Program-made: the position numbers and the translations under genes | Notes under the pieces: model-generated | Database searches by the model: none | What the model was told of the DNA's origin: nothing | Seen by the model: only the letters and a program-made list of their open reading frames with translations | From: Micrococcaceae bacterium Sec5.1 | GTDB lineage: Bacteria; Actinomycetota; Actinomycetes; Actinomycetales; Micrococcaceae | Length of the DNA: 64,000 bases | Reading direction: 5' to 3' | NCBI GenBank assembly: GCA_039636795.1 | Contig: CP143430.1 | Location: 2,790,001 to 2,854,000, forward strand | In this document: piece by piece, positions 17,893-25,921 of the stretch | How positions within the stretch are numbered: position 1 is the first letter of the stretch | Layout of the letters: the number at the start of each line of letters is the position of its first letter

Positions 17893-18978
17893 CTAGCGTA
17901 GTTCGGCGGGAAGCTGGGAGATCGTGCCATTCGTGACAGTGAAAGGACTCTTCGCAGTGCCGATGACCGAGTCATCCACAAAACGAGGTCCGGCATCTCC
18001 GTGTTGAGCCGCAGCGATGGCCTCCAGGGATACCTTTATCCCGTTGTAGGGGAAGAACAGCGTTGAGAACTGGATATTTCCTGCTTCAATCTGTTTGATT
18101 GAAAATTCGCCGAATCCCTGGTCAACAATGTGGACCTTTCCAAGAAGGCCTGCGTCCTCCACGGCCTTGACGATGCCCTGTGAGATGTCTGGCGTGTACA
18201 TGGAGAGGATGAGGCTGGTGTCCGCGTGGCCTTGCAGGTAGGTTTGGGTCTCATTGAACGTGCCGGTAGTCGTGTAATCGGTGTAGATCTTATCCACCGT
18301 GTACTCGGGGTTGTCCTGCGCGAACTTCGCCAAGGCAACCTCAATCACCCGTGTTTGGGCGGCGACAGCAGGACCTAGTACAGCAACAACGTTCTGCTTT
18401 CCGGGGTTTGCTTTTGCTGCCGCGGAGAACCAGCCGTCGATGTAAGCGCGGGTGTTGTTGCTGCCTACAAAGTTCATCGTTCCCGGCGCCCAGACCTCCT
18501 CGACTGACTTGCCGGTCTGATTTGTGCCGTAGTCGCACAATGGGGTGACGTTGTTCACCACAAGAATGTTGGCCTTGGGGTAATCCTCGGTGAGGGTTTT
18601 GCAGACTACTGTGCCGTCGAGGGCCTGCACGACGGCAGCGTCATAGCCCCCGGATACGAGCGCGGTCTGCATTTGATTGAGTTGCTGGCTCGGGTTATAG
18701 CCCCCGTCGAACAATGTCATGTCCATGCCGAGCTGCTTGGCCGTCTCCTTTGCGGCAAGCTCCTGCGCCTGGCCGTAGGCATTGGCAACGCCCGGGATAA
18801 AAACGGCGACCTTGAGGTTGGGGCTTGTCTTCAGGTTGACCTTCATATTGTTGCCGACATCGATTGCGACAGTGTCAGCGGGGCCTTGGCTGCTCGGGCT
18901 TTGCGCGCAACCAGCCAGGGCCAGCAGCACCGCCGTCGAGCCTGCAGTCACCATGATTCGCGACTTCATTGTTCGCAT
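17893..18978 (-). CDS. ABC transporter substrate-binding lipoprotein (copy 2)
   Basis: A 361-aa receptor paralogous to the 16649-17746 product; by eye roughly two thirds of residues are the same. The lipobox is LALAGC, followed by a shorter linker (AQSPSSQG). Differences cluster around ligand-facing segments, for example MYTPDISQGIVKAV against ASSPDLTQGVVQAE. Tandem receptors served by a single ATPase-permease pair suggest a widened ligand range. ATG 18978 follows GAGGAG. A 77-bp gap separates it from the MFS gene upstream, so it may belong to the same transcript. Confidence 0.94.
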   Translation of the reverse strand: MRTMKSRIMVTAGSTAVLLALAGCAQSPSSQGPADTVAIDVGNNMKVNLKTSPNLKVAVFIPGVANAYGQAQELAAKETAKQLGMDMTLFDGGYNPSQQLNQMQTALVSGGYDAAVVQALDGTVVCKTLTEDYPKANILVVNNVTPLCDYGTNQTGKSVEEVWAPGTMNFVGSNNTRAYIDGWFSAAAKANPGKQNVVAVLGPAVAAQTRVIEVALAKFAQDNPEYTVDKIYTDYTTTGTFNETQTYLQGHADTSLILSMYTPDISQGIVKAVEDAGLLGKVHIVDQGFGEFSIKQIEAGNIQFSTLFFPYNGIKVSLEAIAAAQHGDAGPRFVDDSVIGTAKSPFTVTNGTISQLPAELR

Positions 18979-19055
18979 TTTTCTCCTCGCGTTTCGCGGT
19001 TTCCCACTTGTAGGTCATCCAGACCTCATATCCGTTGGCTTTGCTGATCAGGCTC

Positions 19056-20507
19056 TTAGTGGCTAACAGCATGGACCTTCGTGGGGTCGGTCTCTGTGTC
19101 GACTGCATGCAGATCGGTGATGCGCTTGGGTGCCAGCACCGCCCAGACGATCACGAAGAAAGCGATAATCACGGCCGACGCGATATAGATGCCGGCAAAC
19201 GTTGCCTCAGGGATGAATCCGTCGGGGCCGGGCACCAGCACGTTCAAAATAATTGCAACGGCTATCATCGCTCCGACGAACTGGATGATTGTTTGCATGC
19301 CAATGGTCGTCGCCATATTGTCCTGGCGGCCAGCCGCGGCAACGAGAGTGTACCCGGTGGTCAGGCAGCTGACGATCGTGAGGGTGTACAGGAACACCCA
19401 CATCCACGACAACCACACTTGATCGTGCACCAACGCGAGTCCGAGGAAGACGAAGATGCCAGCGCCGCCAGAAACTACCAGGACGATTCTCGGTCCCAGA
19501 CGCCGAAGGCCCCATCGGGTCCAAAGGTATCCCAGTGCCGCCCCCGGAATCATCGCCAAGTAGGCATACGTGGACTCCAGGGCAGAGAGGCCGTGACCAT
19601 ATCCGGAAGAAGCCGGGGTCTGCAGCAACGCCGGCAGCACGATAAAGATGCCTTGGCCAACCAGGCTGATCAGGAGGATTCCGGAGTAGCCGATGACCGC
19701 CTGACGGATATCCATGTTGCGGAATGACACTAAAGGCTCCTGAGCGCGTCGCTGCTGAATGATCCAGGCAGCCAGTGTGACTGCGCACACGATGAAGGCA
19801 CCCAAGACCAGAGGCGAGGTCCAGCCCTGCCCGGGACCTTCAGCAATTCCGATCAGGAGTGCGGTGACCCACACGCCGAGCCCCAGCGCACCGAACCAGT
19901 CCAACTGCGCCACGGCGCGGGCGGCGACGGGCGTCTCGGGTGAGATCAGGGCGAGGACCAGCATCACCGCGTACAAAGCGAAGGTCAGCCAGAAGACGGT
20001 CTGCCAGGGCAATCCCAATCCAACGATGAGTCCGCCAGCACTAAGTGCCAGCGGTCCAAAGACTGCCATGACTGTTGAGAGCACCAGCGAGACCTGTCGG
20101 ATTTGCCGGGCGGTACCCCGCGGGCGCAGAAGCCCCCAGCTGAGTGGAATCGTGGTAGCGAGGCCCATGAGGAATCGGCCCGCGACCAGAGGCCAGAAAC
20201 CATTGGCGGTCGCACCGAGTGCGCATCCCACCAGTGCCAAGACGATCAGCGCGAGGAGAACTCTGCGATGCCCGAAAATGTCTCCCATACGGGCGGTCAG
20301 GCTGACAGAAATCACACTGCCAATCATCATCGCGTTAAGGACCCACCCGATTTCCGAACCCGTTAGGCCTGACTCGGTCGCAATCACGCCAATGAGCGGG
20401 GCGAGGATTCCGTATTGGATGTCAAGTGTTATGCCACTCAACAGGAGTAGGGCAATTATTGCTGTGCTTTGGCCAGTGCGGGACTCGACCAATGTTGTTT
20501 GTGTCAT
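19056..20507 (-). CDS. MFS transporter (14-helix, DHA2-like)
   Basis: A 483-aa permease with about 14 hydrophobic segments. The first loop contains ARMGDIFGHRRVLL (motif A, GxxxD-x-GHR-type) and the fifth helix ALSAGGLIVGLGLPWQTVFWLTF corresponds to motif C. DHA2 proteins usually export lipophilic drugs, but in catabolic clusters they can act as uptake or efflux systems for the substrate or toxic intermediates. It is the gene nearest to AraC-type promoter copy F and appears to head a minus-strand transcript running through the ABC genes to 10793. Confidence 0.92.
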   Translation of the reverse strand: MTQTTLVESRTGQSTAIIALLLLSGITLDIQYGILAPLIGVIATESGLTGSEIGWVLNAMMIGSVISVSLTARMGDIFGHRRVLLALIVLALVGCALGATANGFWPLVAGRFLMGLATTIPLSWGLLRPRGTARQIRQVSLVLSTVMAVFGPLALSAGGLIVGLGLPWQTVFWLTFALYAVMLVLALISPETPVAARAVAQLDWFGALGLGVWVTALLIGIAEGPGQGWTSPLVLGAFIVCAVTLAAWIIQQRRAQEPLVSFRNMDIRQAVIGYSGILLISLVGQGIFIVLPALLQTPASSGYGHGLSALESTYAYLAMIPGAALGYLWTRWGLRRLGPRIVLVVSGGAGIFVFLGLALVHDQVWLSWMWVFLYTLTIVSCLTTGYTLVAAAGRQDNMATTIGMQTIIQFVGAMIAVAIILNVLVPGPDGFIPEATFAGIYIASAVIIAFFVIVWAVLAPKRITDLHAVDTETDPTKVHAVSH

Positions 20508-20591
20508 CTTTGATCACCTTGTATGTAACCAGCAGTCGCTGGAGTCGTTCCTGACCGCAGAGAACCCTGCTTCTTTGCCGGGCCTGCGTAG

Positions 20592-20664
20592 GCTTCAACG
20601 GTAAGGTGGGCCGGCCCCGACCCGGCACGGCAATCAACGCCGTCCACATGGGAATGTACGCCAA
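20592..20664 (-). promoter_or_regulatory. Island promoter element, copy F (drives MFS/ABC operon)
   Basis: On the minus strand: TTGGCG at 20664, ATTCCCATG at 20655, GGCGTTGATTGCCGTGCCG, then TACCGTTGAAGC at 20603. The distance from the TTCCC block to the -10-like box is 52 nt, exactly as in copies B-E. It is located 85 bp before the MFS start. The 21-bp repeat units and the TTGAAGC tail match copies A and B. Confidence 0.8.
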
Positions 20665-20721
20665 GGTGTGTCGCGGGTCACGTGAGGATCAGGAGCGTTC
20701 AAGAGACCGGTGGGAGCAGGC

Positions 20722-21777
20722 CTAGGCCCCGGAGCTGACCTTGCTCTTGTACTGGGAAGCTTCCCGGTAGGCCGTCGGTGGCATCCCCTTCCACCGCTTA
20801 AAGGCGATGGTGAAGCTGGCAGGCTCTGTATAGCCAAGCCTGCGCGATATCCTCGCTACCGAAAGATCCGTATTCGAGAGTAAATCGGCGGCGAGATCAC
20901 TCAAGGTCTTGTCCCGGAGTTGGGCGAAGTCATCCCCAGTAAGTTCGAGCTTGCGTTGCAGCGTGCGGGGGGAAACCCGAAGTGTTGCGGCCACATTTGC
21001 CAGTTTGCGGTTGAGCTCGGGCGCAGTCCGTATGGTCTTGGCGACAGTGTCGGCCCAGTCTCCGGTCGCCCTTAGAGTATCGACAATCTGGGTATCCGCC
21101 TTGATCCATGCCGCGTGCTGAAAGGCGTTACCAAAGGGAAGTTCCTGTGCAGACGTTGCGGGGTCCCACCATAGCCGCAGTGTTTCGGCGCCGCATTCAA
21201 TGCCGCAGGGGACGTTGCTCGAGAGCTCGGGGGAGGCTTCCGGGAGAGGGAATTCAATCCGGGTGAAGGGGAAGGGGCTGCCATAGAGCCATGTGAAGTT
21301 TCGGGCAATGAAACAGAGGTCGCGGTAAACGCTGAAGGGGATCAGCTCTTCCGGGGCATCGGGGTAGGTGAACTCCATCCCCGTTACCGCGCCATCCGCT
21401 GTCCTCAGAGACGTTAACTCGAACAGGGCAGGGCCATAGTCAGTGGTACTTGCAACATCAACCCACGCCTCGATGGTCGGTGCAGTAGCGAGGGCCAATC
21501 CTCTAACTCCGAAGGAGCCAAGTGAGTAGGCACGTGCGGCCCGCACCCAGAGATCCACACGATCTCCTGTGAGACCAACGAACTGAAGCTGGAAGGCCAG
21601 CTCCTTCCTGGCAGGAATAGTACCTCCCGGGCGGTTCACCGCGTCGGGGTCTATTTCCGCATTCGCCAGGGCAGTTTGCCAATCCAAATCCGCATCCTCA
21701 AGCAGCCCCCGCAGTATGTGCACGCTGAAGTTAGGCACGCGCAGGTTCTGATATGTTCCGCCTTTCACCGTCGCCAC
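20722..21777 (-). CDS. AraC-family regulator (copy 1)
   Basis: A 351-aa regulator with an N-terminal ligand-binding domain of the Arabinose_bd type (OruR/ArgR-like AraC proteins; about 20-215) and a C-terminal double helix-turn-helix (about 245-340). The second HTH is ISRRLGYTEPASFTIAFKRWKGMPPTAYR. It is about 80% identical by eye to the 24011-25057 product, with the DNA-binding helices nearly identical, so both probably read the same DNA site. It is divergent from promoter copy A, and copy F lies just beyond its 3' end. Confidence 0.95.
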   Translation of the reverse strand: MATVKGGTYQNLRVPNFSVHILRGLLEDADLDWQTALANAEIDPDAVNRPGGTIPARKELAFQLQFVGLTGDRVDLWVRAARAYSLGSFGVRGLALATAPTIEAWVDVASTTDYGPALFELTSLRTADGAVTGMEFTYPDAPEELIPFSVYRDLCFIARNFTWLYGSPFPFTRIEFPLPEASPELSSNVPCGIECGAETLRLWWDPATSAQELPFGNAFQHAAWIKADTQIVDTLRATGDWADTVAKTIRTAPELNRKLANVAATLRVSPRTLQRKLELTGDDFAQLRDKTLSDLAADLLSNTDLSVARISRRLGYTEPASFTIAFKRWKGMPPTAYREASQYKSKVSSGA

Positions 21778-21874
21778 CCTCTCCCGCAGTCATAATCCGA
21801 GTACCAGAAGCCTCGTGAAGTCATGTCAGTAGCTTTGCACCTCCGGCGGGGCTGAAACGCACACGAGGTGACGT

Positions 21875-21946
21875 TTGGCGCGGTTTCCCATCTACTTGGC
21901 GTCGCCTGTCATGCCGGCCGACGCTGAAGGCTCCTAACGTTGAAGC
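21875..21946 (+). promoter_or_regulatory. Island promoter element, copy A
   Basis: TTGGCGCGG at 21875, TTTCCCATCT at 21884, TTGGCGTC at 21896, TCATGCCG, and a TAACGTTGAAGC box at 21935. Spacing from TTTCCC to TAACGT is 51, one base shorter than the other copies. It points at the 50-aa ORF 22003-22155 and then the GH15 gene. Confidence 0.8.
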
Positions 21947-22002
21947 TAACCAAGGCTCCGCAGTGGAGCCGAACAAACAACCCAACAAAGAGAGGGAACG
22001 AG

Positions 22003-22155
22003 ATGACACGCGAAGAAGCCTTTACACTCTGCCCTTCCGACTCCTACGTGGAGCTCTACGGCAACCAGTGGCTCATCGTTCCGTTTGCACCGGTCGCCCA
22101 GCCTCAGTTCTTTATCTGCACACCAGGCCAGCGAACTCCCAAGCACGGTAATTGA
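22003..22155 (+). CDS. Predicted 50-aa protein, function unknown
   Basis: A short ORF of 50 codons (starting MTREEAFTLCPSDSY, ending PGQRTPKHGN) with an AGAGGGAACGAG ribosome-binding stretch before ATG 22003. It begins about 56 bp after the presumed transcription start of promoter copy A. The sequence has two Cys, several aromatic residues and no membrane segment. I do not recognise a family. Support comes from position, ribosome site and the regulated promoter rather than homology; it may be a leader peptide or simply a small cytosolic protein. Confidence 0.5.
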   Translation: MTREEAFTLCPSDSYVELYGNQWLIVPFAPVAQPQFFICTPGQRTPKHGN

Positions 22156-22220
22156 TCCTGCCTTCGAAGCCACAGCCGCAAAAGCCTATGGGGATCATTC
22201 ATCTTGTGATTGAGTGAAGC

Positions 22221-24014
22221 ATGGCTGCCCCGATTGAGGATTATGCGCTGCTTTCGGATCTCCACACTGGACCCCTTGTTTCCCGCCAGGGCAGTGTTGA
22301 CTGGCTCTGCTTCCCGCGTTTCGACTCGCCGTCGCTCTTTGCCTCCCTGCTCGGGCATGAAGACCATGGCCGGTGGCTGCTGGCCCCGAGTCCGCCGGAG
22401 GCAGTTGTGGTGGACCGTCACTATATGGAGTCGACGTTCGTACTCCAGACAACGTGGCAGACGAATTCCGGAAAGGTCCTGGTGACGGACTTTATGCCGG
22501 TTGGTGCCGCCCATCCATCACTCGTCCGGCGGGTCACTGGACTCAGCGGGACAGTTCCCATGCACCAAGAGATAAGAATTCGGCCCCAGTATGCCACCGT
22601 CTTGCCTTGGGTAAGCAGGATCCGCGACAGCGCCGACCCCGGCGCCGAAATACTTCTCGCAATGTCCGGCCCGGATGCTCTGTCTTTGCGGGGCGACTTT
22701 CTTCCACAGGCCGAAGACCACCGGCATGCGGGGGAGTTCACGGTTGAGCAGGGACGGAATGTGGACTTTCACCTGACATGGTTCCCCTCCTACCAGGACG
22801 TGCCTCCTTCCATCAACATTGATGCAGCCCTGGACTACGCCATCCACTACTGGACGACGTGGGCGGCCAATTGCCGCTACGACGGGCCGCATCAGGATGC
22901 AGTCAAGCGATCACTTCTGGTCTTACGTGCTTTGACCCACTATGAGACGGGCGGCATTGTGGCCGCTCCCACCACTTCCCTGCCCGAAGAGTTTGGCGGA
23001 CCACGCAACTGGGACTACCGCTACTGTTGGCTTCGCGATGCATCGTTGACACTTGAAGCCATGCTGACGCACGGCTACGAATCCGAAGCCCTGAAGTGGC
23101 GCAACTGGCTTCTGCGTGCGCTGGCCGGCGATCCGGAAGATCTGCAAATAATGTATGGCGTAGGGGGCGAACGGGACCTGACAGAAAAGGAACTCCCGCA
23201 CCTGCCGGGCTACCAGGACGCCAGACCCGTTCGAATCGGCAATGCAGCCGTCTCCCAGCATCAGGCCGACGTCGTGGGGGAAGTGATGGTGGTACTGGAG
23301 AGGCTTCGCTTGGCCGGTGGCAAGGAAGATCATTTCTCCTGGGCCTTGCAGCGCGCCCTTCTTGGTTCCGTGGACAAACACTTCGACGACAAAGACCTGG
23401 GATTGTGGGAAATGCGCGGGGCACCGCAGTATTTCACGCACTCGCGGGTCATGATGTGGGCAGCCTATGACAGCGGGGTACGGGCTGTCCGGGACCACGG
23501 ATTGCCTGGGCCGCTGGAGGATTGGGAGCGGCATCGGGATCGGCTCGCCGTAGAAATAACGGATCTCGGATTCAACCGTGAACTTAATTCCTTCACTCAG
23601 ACTTACGGTGGTGAGGCGACGGACGCGGCCCTGCTGGTTTTGCCGCAGGTAGGCTTTCTCGCCTACGACGACGAGCGGATGTTGGGAACCGTCGCCCAGC
23701 TGGAGAAGGAGCTACTCACCACTGATGGATTTCTGATGCGCTACCGCACCGAGACGGGCGTCGACGGGTTGGCGCCCGGAGAACATCCATTCCTTGCCTG
23801 TTCCTTCTGGTTGGTGGAACAGTACGCACGCTCAGGCCGACGGGCAGACGCCAAGAACCTGATGGGCGCCCTGGTGGGACTTTGCAATGACCTCGGTCTG
23901 CTGAGCGAAGAATATTCAATGAACGAAAAACGCATGGCGGGAAACTTTCCACAAGCCTTCTCCCACCTGGCCCTGATACGTGCCGCAGACGCCATGCACA
24001 GCGAAAGCGTCTAA
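22221..24014 (+). CDS. Glycoside hydrolase family 15 protein (glucoamylase/trehalase-like)
   Basis: A 597-aa cytosolic GH15 enzyme. The N-terminal beta domain has the family opening PIEDYALLSDLHTGPLVSRQGSVDWLCFPRFDSPSLFA, and the (alpha/alpha)6 barrel has GGPRNWDYRYCWLRDASLTLEAM (about 258-280) and a late ACSFWLVEQYARSGR. In actinobacteria these proteins hydrolyse trehalose or alpha-glucans. No signal peptide is visible. ATG 22221 has only a weak ribosome site. It lies between the two AraC genes, downstream of promoter copy A, which is odd for a carbohydrate enzyme in an otherwise oxygenase-rich island. It overlaps the AraC copy 2 stop by 4 bp. Confidence 0.93.
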   Translation: MAAPIEDYALLSDLHTGPLVSRQGSVDWLCFPRFDSPSLFASLLGHEDHGRWLLAPSPPEAVVVDRHYMESTFVLQTTWQTNSGKVLVTDFMPVGAAHPSLVRRVTGLSGTVPMHQEIRIRPQYATVLPWVSRIRDSADPGAEILLAMSGPDALSLRGDFLPQAEDHRHAGEFTVEQGRNVDFHLTWFPSYQDVPPSINIDAALDYAIHYWTTWAANCRYDGPHQDAVKRSLLVLRALTHYETGGIVAAPTTSLPEEFGGPRNWDYRYCWLRDASLTLEAMLTHGYESEALKWRNWLLRALAGDPEDLQIMYGVGGERDLTEKELPHLPGYQDARPVRIGNAAVSQHQADVVGEVMVVLERLRLAGGKEDHFSWALQRALLGSVDKHFDDKDLGLWEMRGAPQYFTHSRVMMWAAYDSGVRAVRDHGLPGPLEDWERHRDRLAVEITDLGFNRELNSFTQTYGGEATDAALLVLPQVGFLAYDDERMLGTVAQLEKELLTTDGFLMRYRTETGVDGLAPGEHPFLACSFWLVEQYARSGRRADAKNLMGALVGLCNDLGLLSEEYSMNEKRMAGNFPQAFSHLALIRAADAMHSESV

Positions 24015-25057
24015 GCCGTGGAACCCGCGTTGTTCTTGTATCGGGATGCTTCCCTGTAGGCCGTCGGTGGCATCCCATTCCATCGTTTGAAGGCGATGGT
24101 GAAGCTCGTTGGGTCTGTATAGCCCAGAGTGCGGGATATCCGTGCCACAGAGTGGTCCGTTTTCGAGAGCAGATCGGCGGCAAGGTCACGCAGGGCTTTG
24201 TCCCGCAGTTGGGCAAAGTCGTCACCGGTTAGTTCAAGCTTGCGTTGCAACGTGCGGGGGGAGACCCGAAGTGTTGCTGCCACATTTGCCAGTTTGCGAT
24301 TGAGCTCGGGCGCGGCCCTAATAATCTTCATGACGGTGTCAGGCCAATCGCCGGTCGCCCTGAGGTCGTCAAGGATCTGATGATCCGCCTTGAGCCATGC
24401 CTCGTGCTGGAAGGCGTTGCCGAAAGGGAGCTCGTGTACAGATGTTGCCGGATCCCACCAGAGGCGCAGTGCGTCGGATCCGCAGTCGATGGCGCAGGGG
24501 ACGTAGTTCGAAATCTCGGGGGAGGCGTCTGCGAAGGGGAATTCGACCTGAGTGAAGGGGAAAGGGCTGCCGTACATCCATGTGAAAGTTCGGGCAACGA
24601 CGCAGAAATCGCGGTAGACGCTGAACGGGATGAGCTCTTCCGGAGTATCGGGGTAGGTGTACTCCATACCAATCACCGTGCCACCCGGTGCCCTGAGAGG
24701 CGTAATTTCCATCAGGCCAGGGGCATAGTCTGTTGAGCTGCCAGCTTCTACCCAGGCCTCAATGGTGGGCGCTGTAGCGAGGGCCAATCCGCGAATTCCG
24801 AAGGATCCCAGCGTGTAGGCCTGTGCGGCCTTAACCCAAAGGTCGACGCGATCCTTTGTGAGAGCCACGAATTGCAATTGGAAGGCCAACTCCTTCTTGG
24901 CGGGAATAGTGCCTCCCGGGCGGTCTATGGCATCTGGGTCGATCTCTGCATTTCTGAGCGCAGTTTGCCAATCAAGATCCGCATCCTTCAACACTGCGCA
25001 GAGTCCGTGAACGCTGAAGTTCGGTAGCCGCAGATTCTGGTAGGAGCTTAGTTTCAC
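24011..25057 (-). CDS. AraC-family regulator (copy 2)
   Basis: A 348-aa paralogue of the 20722-21777 regulator with the same layout: ligand domain about 15-210, double HTH about 240-335 (second HTH ISRTLGYTDPTSFTIAFKRWNGMPPTAYR). The segment from PELNRKLANVAATLRV through FAQLRDK is identical in both proteins. The ligand-domain differences (for example VASTTDYGPALFEL against AGSSTDYAPGLMEI) suggest different inducers or different sensitivity. It diverges from the 25310 flavin-reductase operon; promoter copy B lies between them. Confidence 0.95.
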   Translation of the reverse strand: MKLSSYQNLRLPNFSVHGLCAVLKDADLDWQTALRNAEIDPDAIDRPGGTIPAKKELAFQLQFVALTKDRVDLWVKAAQAYTLGSFGIRGLALATAPTIEAWVEAGSSTDYAPGLMEITPLRAPGGTVIGMEYTYPDTPEELIPFSVYRDFCVVARTFTWMYGSPFPFTQVEFPFADASPEISNYVPCAIDCGSDALRLWWDPATSVHELPFGNAFQHEAWLKADHQILDDLRATGDWPDTVMKIIRAAPELNRKLANVAATLRVSPRTLQRKLELTGDDFAQLRDKALRDLAADLLSKTDHSVARISRTLGYTDPTSFTIAFKRWNGMPPTAYREASRYKNNAGSTA

Positions 25058-25184
25058 TGCCGCCCCCTTTCACCGTTGACGAAGAGGCGCTCCAGAGCCC
25101 AGGGCGAGGAGTCGCACAGGCCCAGCATGTGAAGCACGTCACCAGCTTTGCATCCCATGCCATGTATTCACAAGAGGCCCCAGC

Positions 25185-25257
25185 CTGACGCAGTTTCCCA
25201 TCTGTTTGGCATGTCTTGCCATGCCGCCTACCTCACCTACGCACCTAACGTTGAAGC
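25185..25257 (+). promoter_or_regulatory. Island promoter element, copy B
   Basis: CTGACGCAG at 25185, TTTCCCATCT at 25194, TTTGGCATG, TTGCCATGCCG at 25216, and TAACGTTGAAGC at 25246 (52 nt after TTTCCC). It drives the long plus-strand operon starting at 25310 and is divergent from AraC copy 2. There is no good -35 hexamer, as expected where an activator overlaps that position. Confidence 0.85.
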
Positions 25258-25309
25258 CCTAAGCAAGGGCCGGCAGTGAAGCCGGCGAACTGATATCAAA
25301 GGAGATCCG

Positions 25310-25846
25310 GTGAGCTTATCCATCACCCAAAGCCTTGAACCTGCAGTCACTGCCGACGAATTCAAGGCGGCGTTTCGCAACCATCCCGGTGGTGTTGCTG
25401 TCATCACCGCTGATGCGGGCAACGGGCCTGTCGGCCTGACGGCAACGTCTGTCATTTCCGCCAGTGCCGAACCCCCCATTCTGGCCTTCTCAGTATCGGA
25501 ATTTTCCTCCAGTACCCCCACCATTCTGGCTGCAGACACCGTCGTCGTGCATCTACTGGGCGCTGATCAGGTGGACATTGCCAAACTCTGCGCCACCAGC
25601 GGGATCGATCGCTTTGCTGACACCTCTCTCTGGTCCCGTCTCGAGTCGGGGGAGCCCTACTTTGTGCAGGCCCAGACTTGGATCCGGGGAAGGATCATCA
25701 ACTCGATGGCCGCCGGAGGGTCCACCATCGTGGCGGTCGAGGCGCTTCAGGCGTCTCTGGCGCTCTCAAGTGAGGCAGCGCCCGCGGACCCGCTGGTCTA
25801 TCACAACCGGACCTGGCACGTCCTTGGGGATGCATCCCAAATCTGA
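25310..25846 (+). CDS. Flavin reductase (HpaC/ActVB-like)
   Basis: A 178-aa FMN-binding split-barrel reductase. FRNHPGGVAVITAD, LTATSVISASAEPPILAFSVS and the late PLVYHNRTWHVLG are standard for the NAD(P)H:flavin reductase components of two-component monooxygenases. The start is GTG 25310 with an AAAGGAG site. It precedes an LLM monooxygenase by 75 bp and is the natural FMNH2 supplier for it. The 42-bp leader is nearly identical to that of the BVMO gene. Confidence 0.93.
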   Translation: MSLSITQSLEPAVTADEFKAAFRNHPGGVAVITADAGNGPVGLTATSVISASAEPPILAFSVSEFSSSTPTILAADTVVVHLLGADQVDIAKLCATSGIDRFADTSLWSRLESGEPYFVQAQTWIRGRIINSMAAGGSTIVAVEALQASLALSSEAAPADPLVYHNRTWHVLGDASQI

Positions 25847-25921
25847 AACGCGACCCTGCCGGTCATAGCAATTCCAACCCCTTCTGCACCCAATTTCAAT
25901 CTTCCCGAAAGGACGGCGATT

